Positions 51,801 to 59,485 of a stretch of DNA of 64,000 nucleotides are shown piece by piece. The position numbers and the translations under genes were made by a program. How positions within the stretch are numbered: the stretch's first letter is position 1; the number at the start of each line of letters is the position of its first letter. The DNA is from Thermopolyspora flexuosa. Lineage in GTDB: Bacteria > Actinomycetota > Actinomycetes > Streptosporangiales > Streptosporangiaceae. The DNA lies in contig NZ_VFPQ01000001.1 in NCBI RefSeq assembly GCF_006716785.1, positions 1,984,001-2,048,000 of the forward strand, written 5' to 3'. Under the pieces are notes generated by a model. The model ran no database searches and was not told the origin of the DNA. It saw only the letters and a list, made by a program, of their open reading frames with translations.

Positions 51801-53936
51801 TGCGCCGAACTCACCGGGCAGACCGGCCGGATCGAGGCGCAGCGGCGTCAGGCCCGGTTCCAAGGGGTGTTCCTCGACGACGACAGGGACCACGTGCATG
51901 GCCTCGACTTGCTGTCGGTGACGACCACGATGGAGGCGGGAGTTGACATCGGGCCGCTCAGCCTGGTCGTCATGGCGAACATGCCGCCGACCCGGTTCAA
52001 CTATCAGCAGCGAGTGGGCCGTGCCGGTCGACGTGACAACCGCCTCGCCGTCGCGCTCACCGTCTGCCGAGGACGGAGCCACGACGAGCATTACTTCCGC
52101 AACCCCGACGCCGTTCTCAACGATCCCGTCCCGGCCCCTTACCTTGCTCTCGAGTCGATGGAGATCCTCGAGCGGGCCGTGGCCAGCGAGGTACTGCGGC
52201 TGGCCTTCCTCCACACCGGCCTGGCGGACCCCGAGAACTCCGGGGTGCACGGTCCCTTCGGCCGGGCTTCCGATTGGGCCGACATCGCCGCGGATATCGA
52301 AAAGTGGTGTCGCGCCAACCTCAGCACCATCCGTAACGCCGCACGCGCGTTCACGGCCTACACAGGCTTTAACCCGGACCGATTCGACGCCGACTGGGTG
52401 AGGAAACTCCTGGCGAATGTGGGGAGGGTCGCCGCAGAGTCGGGGGAAAGCGAGGATCTCGGCGAACGGCTCGCGCACATGGGTGTGCTGCCCATGTTCG
52501 GCTTCCCCACCAGGGTCCGCTACCTCTACCTGGAACGGCCGACCAGTTCCTACCCGTGGCCTCCAGAGGAGGTCATCGACAGGGACATTGCGCTCGCCGT
52601 CTCGACCTTCGCCCCCGGGAACGAGGTGGTCAAGGACGGGCAGGTGTTCACCGTCGAGGGCATCACCGACTTCGCCCCGACGGTGTACGGCAAGCCGCGA
52701 CCGGCCGACGATCCGCTGCGGAAGCGGCAGATGATCGGGCTCTGCTCGACCTGTAACCGTCTTGAGCTGACCCCGGGGCAGCCCGGCACGTGCCCTCTGT
52801 GCGGGCAGGAGAGCTACCGCATCGTGGAGATGAGCGAACCGGCTGGCTTCCGGGCGGGCGAGCCACGTGACTTCGACGGCAACTTCGCCTGGGCGGCCAT
52901 GACCGTCCTGGCCCGGGCCACAGCCGACCTTTCCGAACTCCGCCGCGCGGCGTGGCGCGCCGCGACGGTCTACCGAGGGCCAGGCAGGCGGTATGTGATC
53001 AACGACAACGCAGGGGATGCGTTCACCTTCATCTCGGGAGGGAACGACTGGGGCGGGTACCGCATCGCGCCGAAGGGAAGCACCATCGGCCGGACGGTGG
53101 CGTTGGGCGCGGCGCTGCCGACCGACTTCCTCTTCGTTGGCCCATCACGCACCGTCGACGACGTACGCGGGCTTCGCCTCAACCTGGAAGAGTGCCAGCC
53201 CAAGTTCAAAGCCGACCTCCATCAGGGGCGGCGCGCCGCCTGGTACTCCCTGGCCTTCCTCCTGCGGTCCGCGGCCGCCGAGTTCCTCGACGTCGACCCG
53301 CGCGAGCTTGTCGCCGGTATTCACCCGGAGCGGCACGGAGACAGTCAGGCGTGCTACGCGTTCCTCGCCGACACCCTGGAGAACGGCGCGGGGTTCAGCA
53401 CCCGGCTGGGTGAGGTCTTCGACGAGTTCGCGGCGCACGTCCAGAGGTTCCTTGCCGGCCTGGCCGATCCGCGGCACGCAGAGAGCTGCAAGACCTCCTG
53501 CTATGGCTGCCTGCGGGACTACGAGAACATGGTGTTCCACCCGCTCCTGGACTGGCGCCTCGGAGCGGACCTCTTCACGCTCCTGTCCGGCGGCGACCTC
53601 CCGAACGATCACGCGACCATGGCACGGGAACGGATGGCCCTGGACAGCGTGCGCGCCGTGCTGCAGGGCGAGTTCCTCTCCTCCGAGACCGCGGTCATCG
53701 GCACCGAGCTTCGCCTAGGCGAACGGTACGCCGTCGTGGCCCGTCATCCATTCGAGGCATGCGAGGACAAGCTCGTGAGCCCGCGGCTCGAGGAAGCACT
53801 CGCAGCTGCGTGTGACTACACGAAGGATGAGACGCGTGTGATAGTCACGGACTGGTTCACCGCCGAGCGGAACCCCCTGCTCGTCGTCCAGCAAACCGCT
53901 CGCCCCGAGCGGCGGAGGAAGGCCGCGCGCCGCTGA
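48843..53936 (+). CDS. Cassette protein C: large DEAD/DEAH-type helicase with DUF1998-like C-terminus
   Basis: A 1,697-residue SF2 helicase. GTG 48843 overlaps the stop of protein B. Domain 1: Q-type YTHQEEA (94-100), Walker A SGTGSGKT (115-122), motif Ia LILYPTNALVDDQLVRL, DILITNHSML, motif II DELH (330-333), motif III TTASLE (~368). A zinc cluster follows (CSDPEC ... CDCG ... CRSCG, ~435-480). Domain 2 begins KLLVFSDSRQNAAKLSAGL (~655) and is split by a ~320-residue insert with an HhH-like AIPGVGPASLRILAELKRF (~849-867) and a CKTCG...CTGC cluster (~933-951) before FRLNCAELTGQT, the motif V-like TTTMEAGVDIG (~1028) and motif VI QQRVGRAGRR (~1055-1064). A third CSTC...CPLC ribbon is near 1302-1320. 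SCKTSCYGCLRDYEN (~1547) marks a DUF1998-like end. Related helicases work in DISARM, Druantia (DruE) and Dpd. Confidence 0.9.
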   Translation: MTVANSPQDVFNALRQAYLRYYDTAFRLRDPRLQEERRRLLDVPGGIYAEPYLEIRPEYARTGRSVMESAKLAGAPPELAEFASCGLLPAAELYTHQEEALIAALKKDGNVVVTSGTGSGKTQAFLLPIIADLLAESASWSNPPARATAWWRSATAPFTPQRSGGKDRPAAVRALILYPTNALVDDQLVRLRGALDSDEARKWLEDHRNGHYFYFGKYTSATPVLGKPDQPEAVKELREFFREWEERSAQAARIAERDSNKDHARYFAPRPGGAEMLSRWDMYDAPPDILITNHSMLNVMLLRERDEGFFERTREWLETYPDARFTLVVDELHTHRGTAGTEVAYLVRNLRNRLGIMDAPEKLRVIATTASLEPERDRKFLEEFFAIDREQFHFVSDRRVKGGGRIVPLRKSTATATDKVRAHFFFRNVPGMWACSDPECTQVPDDWRKDRTVGKLYSRPRTFCDCGARVLELLFCRSCGDVFLGGYAPRKATEERSFNSYLLPDTPDLSRIPDLVRPDRTARNYIVYWPRTTLQQARDPNPWSRDGVRFAFRLSRLTPKTGRLENSADSATGWSYHVETRNSGYELDELSPFPPACPSCGSDWERRGRKEPDWLKDPDYQRSPISPMRTGFEKVNQVLAAELATQFDSAEERKLLVFSDSRQNAAKLSAGLALRHYQDLVRTLALSAMHEVTVTLDDIAAARDGDKAVYEKLLAKDRDAARDLKIAWIEGDADAEEAATAKLIAPMRLDWLAKTVVQRKLLALGVNPAGPKPSAQRPGGVNWYELYDWDKKPPALTEKVPDDVREALADAATQLLDNTLESLFSGADRDFESLGLGRIDTVDRRTPTAIPGVGPASLRILAELKRFNGLRDPQPNVPARLKAYWKTVAAVHKLDFAEVQDQAERYWRGVVADFLIDPGQVALFPAPSKVWVCKTCGRRHQTESAGVCTGCRARLPESPEPLDKGQQLEDYYAWKALTKNGMFRLNCAELTGQTGRIEAQRRQARFQGVFLDDDRDHVHGLDLLSVTTTMEAGVDIGPLSLVVMANMPPTRFNYQQRVGRAGRRDNRLAVALTVCRGRSHDEHYFRNPDAVLNDPVPAPYLALESMEILERAVASEVLRLAFLHTGLADPENSGVHGPFGRASDWADIAADIEKWCRANLSTIRNAARAFTAYTGFNPDRFDADWVRKLLANVGRVAAESGESEDLGERLAHMGVLPMFGFPTRVRYLYLERPTSSYPWPPEEVIDRDIALAVSTFAPGNEVVKDGQVFTVEGITDFAPTVYGKPRPADDPLRKRQMIGLCSTCNRLELTPGQPGTCPLCGQESYRIVEMSEPAGFRAGEPRDFDGNFAWAAMTVLARATADLSELRRAAWRAATVYRGPGRRYVINDNAGDAFTFISGGNDWGGYRIAPKGSTIGRTVALGAALPTDFLFVGPSRTVDDVRGLRLNLEECQPKFKADLHQGRRAAWYSLAFLLRSAAAEFLDVDPRELVAGIHPERHGDSQACYAFLADTLENGAGFSTRLGEVFDEFAAHVQRFLAGLADPRHAESCKTSCYGCLRDYENMVFHPLLDWRLGADLFTLLSGGDLPNDHATMARERMALDSVRAVLQGEFLSSETAVIGTELRLGERYAVVARHPFEACEDKLVSPRLEEALAAACDYTKDETRVIVTDWFTAERNPLLVVQQTARPERRRKAARR

Positions 53937-53953
53937 GTGCGGCAGGACGTGGC

Positions 53954-53989
53954 GGGTGGCTGCCACGGCATCTGCCGTGGCAGCCACCC
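53954..53989 (+). terminator. Strong hairpin after the helicase cassette
   Basis: GGGTGGCTGCCACGGCA (53954-53970) and its exact reverse complement (53973-53989) flank a 2-bp centre, a 17-bp perfect inverted repeat 17 bases after the stop. No T-tract. It could also be a cruciform or protein-binding site. Confidence 0.65.
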
Positions 53990-54437
53990 CCTGTGGCCCG
54001 GACCGCGGCGGCCGTCCGGCCGATGCGCTGCGGCGTAGCGGAGCGACAGAGGGCCCGCGCCATGCGAGCGCTTCGCAGCTGCCGAACCCGCGGGCAGGAA
54101 CGGATCGATCACCTGGTCAGCCTCGGCGAGTTCGACCCGGACACGTTCCAGCAACGACCTAGGTACCGGTCACTATGTGCTTCGAGTACTTCCGATCGGT
54201 AATGTCTTGAAACTCCCAAGGATTCATCCTATGATCGGACATACTGTCCTATTTACTCTAAACCGCCCATCAATGTGAGGTGTGACATGTCCGTGTGGCT
54301 TGTAGCACGGCTGCACATCGATCTCTGCCGACTGGCCGGCTCCCTCTGTCGCTGATCACGCCCTGACGGGCGCGCCGGTTCCCCTTTCGATTTCGCGTGC
54401 CGTCTTCGGCATGCCGTCATTCGGAGTCTCCCTGCCA
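53990..54437. other. Region between the helicase cassette and the symporter gene
   Basis: About 450 bases with no supported gene. It is locally AT-richer around 54180-54260, where the symporter promoter probably lies. Confidence 0.45.
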
Positions 54438-55727
54438 ATGAAGAGGGTCTCGTTTTCCCTGCAACTGCTGCTGGGCCTCGTCGTGGGCGCGGCCCTCGGC
54501 TTCGCCGCGCTCGTATGGAACCTCGAGTGGCTCGCCGACGTCCTGACCGAGGTCGGGAACATCTTCGTTCAGCTCCTGCGGCTGGCGGTGGCGCCGCTGG
54601 TGTTCACCGCCGTGGTGGTGAGCGTCGCCAACCTGCGCAACGTCGGCAACGCGGCCCGGCTCGCGGGCAAGACGCTGCTGTGGTTCCTCGCCACCGCGCT
54701 CATCGCCGTGATCGTCGGCATCGTCCTCGGCCTCGTCATCAACCCCGGCCAGGGCGTCACGCTCGACACCTCAGGCGCCGAGGCGCCCGAGCGGGTCGGC
54801 TCCTGGGTCGACTTCCTGACCGGCATCATCCCGACGAACGTCGTCACGGCGTTCTCCGAGCTCAACGTCCTCCAGATCGTCTTCCTCGGCGTCGTGCTCG
54901 GCGCGGCCGCCCTCGCCATCGGCGAGAAGGCCGAGCCGTTCCTCACGCTGAGCCGCTCGATCCTCGAGCTGGTGCAGAAGGCGCTGTGGTGGGTGATCCG
55001 CCTCGCCCCGATCGGCACCGCCGGGCTCATCGGCAAGGCCGTCGCGACGTACGGCTGGGACCTGCTCGGCCCGCTCGCCCGGGTGAGCCTCGGCGTGTAC
55101 GTCGGCTGCCTCATCGTGCTGCTCGCCGTCTACCCGACGCTGCTCGCCCTGGTCGGCAAGGTCAACCCGGTCACGTTCTTCCGCAACGCCTGGCCCGCGA
55201 TCGAGCTCGCCTTCGTCTCCCGCTCCTCGGTGGGCACCCTGCCGGTGACGCAGAAGGTCACGATCGAACGCCTCGGCGTCGACCGCGACTACGCCGCCTT
55301 CGCGGTGCCGTTCGGCGCGACCACGAAGATGGACGGCTGCGCCTCGGTCTACCCGGCGATCGCCGCGATCTTCGTCGCCCAGGTGTACGACATCCCGCTC
55401 GGACTTGGCGAGTACCTGCTGATCGCCTTCGTCGCCGTGGTCGGCTCGGCCGCCACCGCGGGCCTCACCGGCGCGATCGTCATGCTCACCCTGACGCTCA
55501 GCACCCTCGGCCTGCCCCTCGAGGGCGTCGGCCTCCTGCTGGCGATCGACCCCATCCTCGACATGATCCGCACCGCGACGAACGTCACCGGCCAGATCGT
55601 GGTCCCCGTCCTCGTGGCCCGCAGCGAGAACCGCCTCGACGACGCGGTCCTCAACGCCCCGCCCCAGCCACTCGACAGCGCCCCGGTCGCTCCGGCCCGT
55701 CCCGCGGGCGGGTCGGCGGCCGCCTGA
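54438..55727 (+). CDS. Dicarboxylate/amino acid:cation symporter (DAACS family)
   Basis: A 429-residue secondary transporter of the glutamate/aspartate/C4-dicarboxylate (GltP/DctA) family. Features: helices beginning FSLQLLLGLVVGAALGFAAL, NIFVQLLRLAVAPLVFTAVV, IIPTNVVTAFSELNVLQIVFLGVVLG, the hairpin serine stretch AFVSRSSVGTLPVT, the AVPFGATTKMDGCA segment (the NMDGT-like motif appears here as TKMDGCA), and a C-terminal ILDMIRTATNVTGQI (DxxRTxxNVxGD-like). The usual D of NVTGD is Q here and T of MDGT is C, so substrate or cation coupling may differ. ATG 54438 has GGAG 12 bases upstream, and ATG 54411 in frame is possible. It appears monocistronic, with a terminator after it. Confidence 0.9.
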   Translation: MKRVSFSLQLLLGLVVGAALGFAALVWNLEWLADVLTEVGNIFVQLLRLAVAPLVFTAVVVSVANLRNVGNAARLAGKTLLWFLATALIAVIVGIVLGLVINPGQGVTLDTSGAEAPERVGSWVDFLTGIIPTNVVTAFSELNVLQIVFLGVVLGAAALAIGEKAEPFLTLSRSILELVQKALWWVIRLAPIGTAGLIGKAVATYGWDLLGPLARVSLGVYVGCLIVLLAVYPTLLALVGKVNPVTFFRNAWPAIELAFVSRSSVGTLPVTQKVTIERLGVDRDYAAFAVPFGATTKMDGCASVYPAIAAIFVAQVYDIPLGLGEYLLIAFVAVVGSAATAGLTGAIVMLTLTLSTLGLPLEGVGLLLAIDPILDMIRTATNVTGQIVVPVLVARSENRLDDAVLNAPPQPLDSAPVAPARPAGGSAAA

Positions 55728-55757
55728 CGTTCGAGGGCGTCCATCTCACCGTCTCGT

Positions 55758-55786
55758 GCGGGCGGCCCCTGACATCGGCCGCCCGC
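55758..55786. terminator. Bidirectional terminator after the symporter gene
   Basis: GCGGGCGGCC / GGCCGCCCGC perfect 10-bp stem, 9-nt loop, between convergent genes (stops 55727 and 55798). Confidence 0.65.
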
Positions 55787-55797
55787 GCTCGGCATGC

Positions 55798-56253
55798 TCA
55801 GGCCTTCCGCCACCGTGCCTGGTCGCCGCCGCGGGAGGAGCAGCGCATCAAAGTGCCGCGATCGGTGGTACCGAGGGCGCCTTCGGGTGAGCAGAAGGCT
55901 CCGGGATGAACGCCACGTATCACGGAAGGCCGGGAGCGCTGCTTGGGCTGTGCCACGCGAGCCGGCCGAGGGCTGAATTTACGCGTCTTCGTACGGCTCG
56001 GGCGGGGCTTCGGGCGGGAGGTGCGCTCGTCGCCGTCATGGTTCGGTGTGGTCGGAGTCGGCGTTGCCACGGCAGGGGTGACCGATGCCGAGGGAGGGCT
56101 GGGCGGCGCAGCGGGAGTGCCGGAGGTCGGTGCGGCGGTCGCGGCGGCGACTGTCTCGGATGAGGGCGACGGCGAGTCGGCACAACCGGTCGCCAGGAAG
56201 AGAGCGGCGGCGACGACCGCCACGGCACGGAGAGATCTGGCGTTCACTGTCAT
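55798..56253 (-). CDS. Small lipoprotein with C-terminal cysteine motif
   Basis: A 151-residue predicted lipoprotein. Signal peptide MTVNARSLRAVAVVAAALF then LATGC gives a clear lipobox (ATGC). The mature protein begins with a ~90-residue low-complexity spacer of Ser, Pro, Thr and Ala, then Lys/Arg-rich, suited to spanning the wall. The last ~35 residues, HPGAFCSPEGALGTTDRGTL then MRCSSRGGDQARW, match a short domain often seen at the ends of actinobacterial secreted proteins (xFCxPxGxxGxTxxGxxMxC...RWR). Its function is not known. It is convergent with the symporter gene. Confidence 0.72.
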   Translation of the reverse strand: MTVNARSLRAVAVVAAALFLATGCADSPSPSSETVAAATAAPTSGTPAAPPSPPSASVTPAVATPTPTTPNHDGDERTSRPKPRPSRTKTRKFSPRPARVAQPKQRSRPSVIRGVHPGAFCSPEGALGTTDRGTLMRCSSRGGDQARWRKA

Positions 56254-56680
56254 CCTCGGGTGGGGATCGAGCCCGTCAACCCTAGGTATCGACAGCGCCC
56301 GCCATATGACCCTTTGCCATCTGCTGACCTTTTATCTACTTGTGCATTCGGTGCCCTGAACTACGGCGACCACGAGGAATGCGCTATCCGGGAACAGGCT
56401 GGAGCACGACGCCACGCACCCACGGCAGCCGCCGGACGGCGATACCCACACCTCGGCTCACCTTGCGCCGGGTACCGGACTCGGACGTACGGCTCGGCCC
56501 GCGCGGTCGTACCCTGATCCGGCCGGGCGGACGGCCAAGGCCAGGGGGTCGACGAGGTTCCAGGCCGGCGGTCGGGAGGTGACGCCGGTGACCTTGACCC
56601 GTCGGCCCCGGCCTCCTGCGCCACAGTTCGACGGGAGCGGGCACCCACGATCGCCCGCCGCTGGCCGTTCCCCGGACAGG
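56254..56680. other. Region between lipoprotein and DeoR genes
   Basis: About 430 bases without a supported gene. It should include the lipoprotein promoter on its left side. The forward frames here show no family resemblance. Confidence 0.45.
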
Positions 56681-57514
56681 TCAGCCGACGTCGGTGGTGA
56701 GGGCGTCGGAGACCTCGACGACGGCGATGCGGTCGGGGGGCAGGTGGGGGCGGTACTCCTTCTCGGGGGTGGCGGTGTCGGTGACGACGAGGGTGAAGTC
56801 GGCGAGGCGGGCGAAGGAGTAGGGGGCGACGCGGGTGAACTTGGAGTGGTCGACGAGGAGGATGCGGCGGTCGCCGACGGCGAGGGCGGCGCGCTTGACG
56901 AGGACCGAGTCCTGGTCGGGGTGGTAGCACTCGCCGCCGCTGACGGCGGGGGTGGAGATGAAGACCGCGTCGAGGCGGAGCCGGCCGATCGCGTCGTGGG
57001 CGAGCAGGCCGACGTTGGCGTCGAACGCGGGGCGGTAGGTGCCGCCGATCATGACCACCTCGAGGCCGTGCTCGACCAGGACGCGGGTGAGCGACAGCGA
57101 GTTGGTGACCACGGTGATGCCGGACAGCCGGGACAGGTACGGCACGAGCGGCAGGCACGAGGTGCTGTCGTCCATGAACACGGTCATGCCGCGCTGCAGC
57201 TCGCGGGCGGCCCGGGCGGCGATCGCCTCCTTCTCGCGCAGCGCGGCGCGGGCGCGGTCGTGCCAGCTCGCCTCGCTGTCCAGGGCGTGCACCGACGCCC
57301 GGGTCACCGCCTCGCTGACCGCCCCGCCGCGGACCTTGCGCAGTAACCCCTGCTTCTGCAGGATGTCCAGGTCGCGGTGGGCGGTCATCGCGCTGATGCC
57401 GAACTCCCGGACGAGTTCCTCGATGGTGACCTTGCCCCGCCGTTCGAGCAGCTCGATGGTCTTGCGGTGCCGTTCCATCTGCACCGGGGTCAGTCGGCGG
57501 AACCGGTGTGACAA
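56681..57514 (-). CDS. DeoR-family regulator of the polyol uptake operon
   Basis: A 277-residue DeoR-type repressor. The winged helix is in residues ~13-70 (RHRKTIELLERRGKVTIEEL, then FGISAMTAHRDLDILQKQG). The DeoR C-terminal sensor (ISOCOT-like) domain follows: TVFMDDSTSCLPLVPYLS, TVVTNSLSLTRVLVEHG, VMIGGTYRPAFDANVG, DAVFISTPAVSGGECYHPDQ, ILLVDHSKFTRVA. A TTG at 57514 with GAGGGGG six bases upstream is used, and ATG 57478 is the alternative. It lies 58 bp downstream of the polyol dehydrogenase gene on the same strand and may be the last gene of that operon, with the repeats at 61925-62002 as its probable target. Confidence 0.87.
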   Translation of the reverse strand: MSHRFRRLTPVQMERHRKTIELLERRGKVTIEELVREFGISAMTAHRDLDILQKQGLLRKVRGGAVSEAVTRASVHALDSEASWHDRARAALREKEAIAARAARELQRGMTVFMDDSTSCLPLVPYLSRLSGITVVTNSLSLTRVLVEHGLEVVMIGGTYRPAFDANVGLLAHDAIGRLRLDAVFISTPAVSGGECYHPDQDSVLVKRAALAVGDRRILLVDHSKFTRVAPYSFARLADFTLVVTDTATPEKEYRPHLPPDRIAVVEVSDALTTDVG

Positions 57515-57572
57515 GGCAGCCCCCTCTGCTCATCCGGGAAACTCGGGTGTACGGCGCGGCGGTGGATCGCCG

Positions 57573-58634
57573 TTACTCAATATTGGTGCCGTTCGGGTGA
57601 ACCATGACCTTGAGGGCGGTGGGATCCTGCCGGGCGGCCCGCAGCGCCCGCTCGGTCTCGGCCAGCCCGAACCGCGCCGTCACCAGCCCGTCGAGGTCGA
57701 TCGCCCCGGAGGCGGCGAGCGCGATCGCGGCCGGGTAGGCGTGGGCGTACCGGAACGTGCCGGTCAGCCACAGCTCGTTGCGCTGCACCACGTCGACGGG
57801 GACCGGCACGGTGGGGTCGCCCATGCCGACGAGCACGACGGTGCCGGCGGGGGCGACGCACCGGATGCCGGAGGCGATCGCGTCCGGGCTGCCCGAGCAC
57901 TCCAGCAGCACGTCGGCGTCGGCGATCACCGAGGACGGGTCGCGCTCGCGCACGTTCACCGTCTCGTGCGCGCCGAGCCGCCGCGCCACGGCGAGCCGGT
58001 GCTCGCTCACGTCGGTGGCGACGACGCGGGCCGCGCCCCGCGCGCTGGCCACCTGCGCGCACAGCAGCCCGATCGGCCCGGCCCCGCTCACCAGCACCGA
58101 CATGCCGGGCTCGACGCGGGCCTTGCGGTTCGCCCACACCGCCACCGACAGCGGCTCGATGAGCGCGGCCGCCTCGTCCGACAGCGTGTCCGGCACCGGG
58201 TGCGCGAACGCCTCGTCGAGCGTCACGTACTGGGCGAACGCGCCGTCGACCGGGGGAGTGGCGAAGAACCGCACCTCGGGGCAGAGGTTGTACCGGCCGG
58301 TACGGCACTCGCGGCACTGGCCGCAGGGCACCCCGGGCTCCATGGCGACCCGGGTGCCGGGCCGTACCCGGGTGACCTCGGGGCCGACGGCGACGACCGT
58401 GCCGGAGGCCTCGTGGCCGAGCACGAGCGGCGACTCCACGACGAAGTCGGCGATGCGGCCGTGCTCGTAGTAGTGGACGTCGGAGCCGCACACCCCGACG
58501 GCGGCCACCCGGATCAGCACCTCGCGTGGGCCGGGCTCGGGTACGGCCAGCTTCTCCAGGCGGACGTCCCCGGGGGAGTGCAGGACGGCGGCCTGCTGCA
58601 CGTCCGGGAGGGGGATGGACGCTGCGTCGGTCAT
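57573..58634 (-). CDS. Zinc-dependent polyol (sorbitol/xylitol-like) dehydrogenase
   Basis: A 353-residue medium-chain dehydrogenase. Catalytic zinc ligands are Cys in GVCGSDVHYYEHG, His-Glu in LGHEASG, and the downstream Glu in LIEPLSVAVW. The structural zinc site PCGQCRECRTGRYNLCP is complete, and the cofactor site is GAGPIGLLCAQVA, with the acidic residue after strand two (VVATDVSEHRLAVA) favouring NAD+. HYYEHGRI and the overall pattern place it with sorbitol, xylitol and L-iditol dehydrogenases that oxidise polyols to ketoses. ATG 58634 overlaps the permease stop (ATGA). Encoded with a polyol ABC importer, it is probably the first catabolic step. No ketose kinase is in the window. Confidence 0.88.
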   Translation of the reverse strand: MTDAASIPLPDVQQAAVLHSPGDVRLEKLAVPEPGPREVLIRVAAVGVCGSDVHYYEHGRIADFVVESPLVLGHEASGTVVAVGPEVTRVRPGTRVAMEPGVPCGQCRECRTGRYNLCPEVRFFATPPVDGAFAQYVTLDEAFAHPVPDTLSDEAAALIEPLSVAVWANRKARVEPGMSVLVSGAGPIGLLCAQVASARGAARVVATDVSEHRLAVARRLGAHETVNVRERDPSSVIADADVLLECSGSPDAIASGIRCVAPAGTVVLVGMGDPTVPVPVDVVQRNELWLTGTFRYAHAYPAAIALAASGAIDLDGLVTARFGLAETERALRAARQDPTALKVMVHPNGTNIE

Positions 58635-59485
58635 TCGGCGGTCACCGCTCCAAGGGTCAGGCCGGTGACGAGCCACCGGCGAACTGCGAGTCCGGCAACG
58701 ATCATGGGCAGGGTGACGACGACGCCGAGCGCGGTGAGCTGGCCCCAGTCGACGCCGCCCTGGGTGATGAGGCGCCCGGCCGCCATCGGCAGGGTCTGCG
58801 AGGCCGGGCCGGCGAAGCTGGACGCGAACGCGTAGTCGTTCCACGAGAACACCGCGCACAGCACGCCGGTGGTCACCAGGCCGGGCTTGACGGTGGGCAG
58901 CACCACGTGCCAGAACGCCTGCCACCGGCTCGCCCCCGACACCAGCGCCGCCTCCTCGATCGACCGCGGCACGTCCGCGAAGAACGCGCTCATCAGCCAG
59001 ATTGCGAACGGCAGGCTGAACGACAGGTACGCGAGGATCAGCCCGGCCACCGAGTCGAGCAGGCCGAGGTGCCGGAAGATGATGAACAGCGGCAGGATCA
59101 CGGCCGCGATCGGCGCCATCCGGGTGCTGATGATCCAGAAGGCCAGGTGCTTGCGGCCGCGGCCGCGCCAGTGCGCCAGGCCGTACCCGGCGATGGTGCC
59201 GAGGGCGAGCGCGAGCGCGGTCGCCGTCACGGTCGCGATCACGCTGTTGACCGCGAACGGCGTGATGTCGTTGCCCGCCCCGAACAGCCTGGCGTAGTTC
59301 TCCAGGGTCGGGGTGAAGACCAGGGTCGGGGTGGCGGTCTTGATCGCGCTCTCCGGCTTGACCGAGGAGAGCAGCATCCAGCCGAGCGGGATCACCGTCC
59401 AGGCGAGGATGATCGCGACCAGCACCCAGGTGAGCACGCGGGCGACCGGGGAGCGGCCGCCGAGCGTCGTGGGGGTCTCGCTCAT
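58631..59485 (-). CDS. Carbohydrate ABC transporter permease (MalG type)
   Basis: A 284-residue inner-membrane permease with six helices. It has the EAA loop EEAALVSGASRWQAFWHVVLP that docks the ATPase, and the MalG-type start VLTWVLVAIILAWTVIPLGWMLLSSVKP. Its stop overlaps the dehydrogenase start and its start overlaps the stop of the partner permease, each by 4 nt. No ATP-binding protein is encoded in the operon, so a shared MsiK-like ATPase encoded elsewhere, as is usual in actinomycetes, would energise uptake. Confidence 0.9.
   Translation of the reverse strand: MSETPTTLGGRSPVARVLTWVLVAIILAWTVIPLGWMLLSSVKPESAIKTATPTLVFTPTLENYARLFGAGNDITPFAVNSVIATVTATALALALGTIAGYGLAHWRGRGRKHLAFWIISTRMAPIAAVILPLFIIFRHLGLLDSVAGLILAYLSFSLPFAIWLMSAFFADVPRSIEEAALVSGASRWQAFWHVVLPTVKPGLVTTGVLCAVFSWNDYAFASSFAGPASQTLPMAAGRLITQGGVDWGQLTALGVVVTLPMIVAGLAVRRWLVTGLTLGAVTAE

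Noticed and set aside
48843-53936. Calling the helicase DrmA, DruE or DpdJ outright
   Set aside because: Domain style is similar, but the neighbouring genes of those systems are absent, so a specific name would overstate the evidence.
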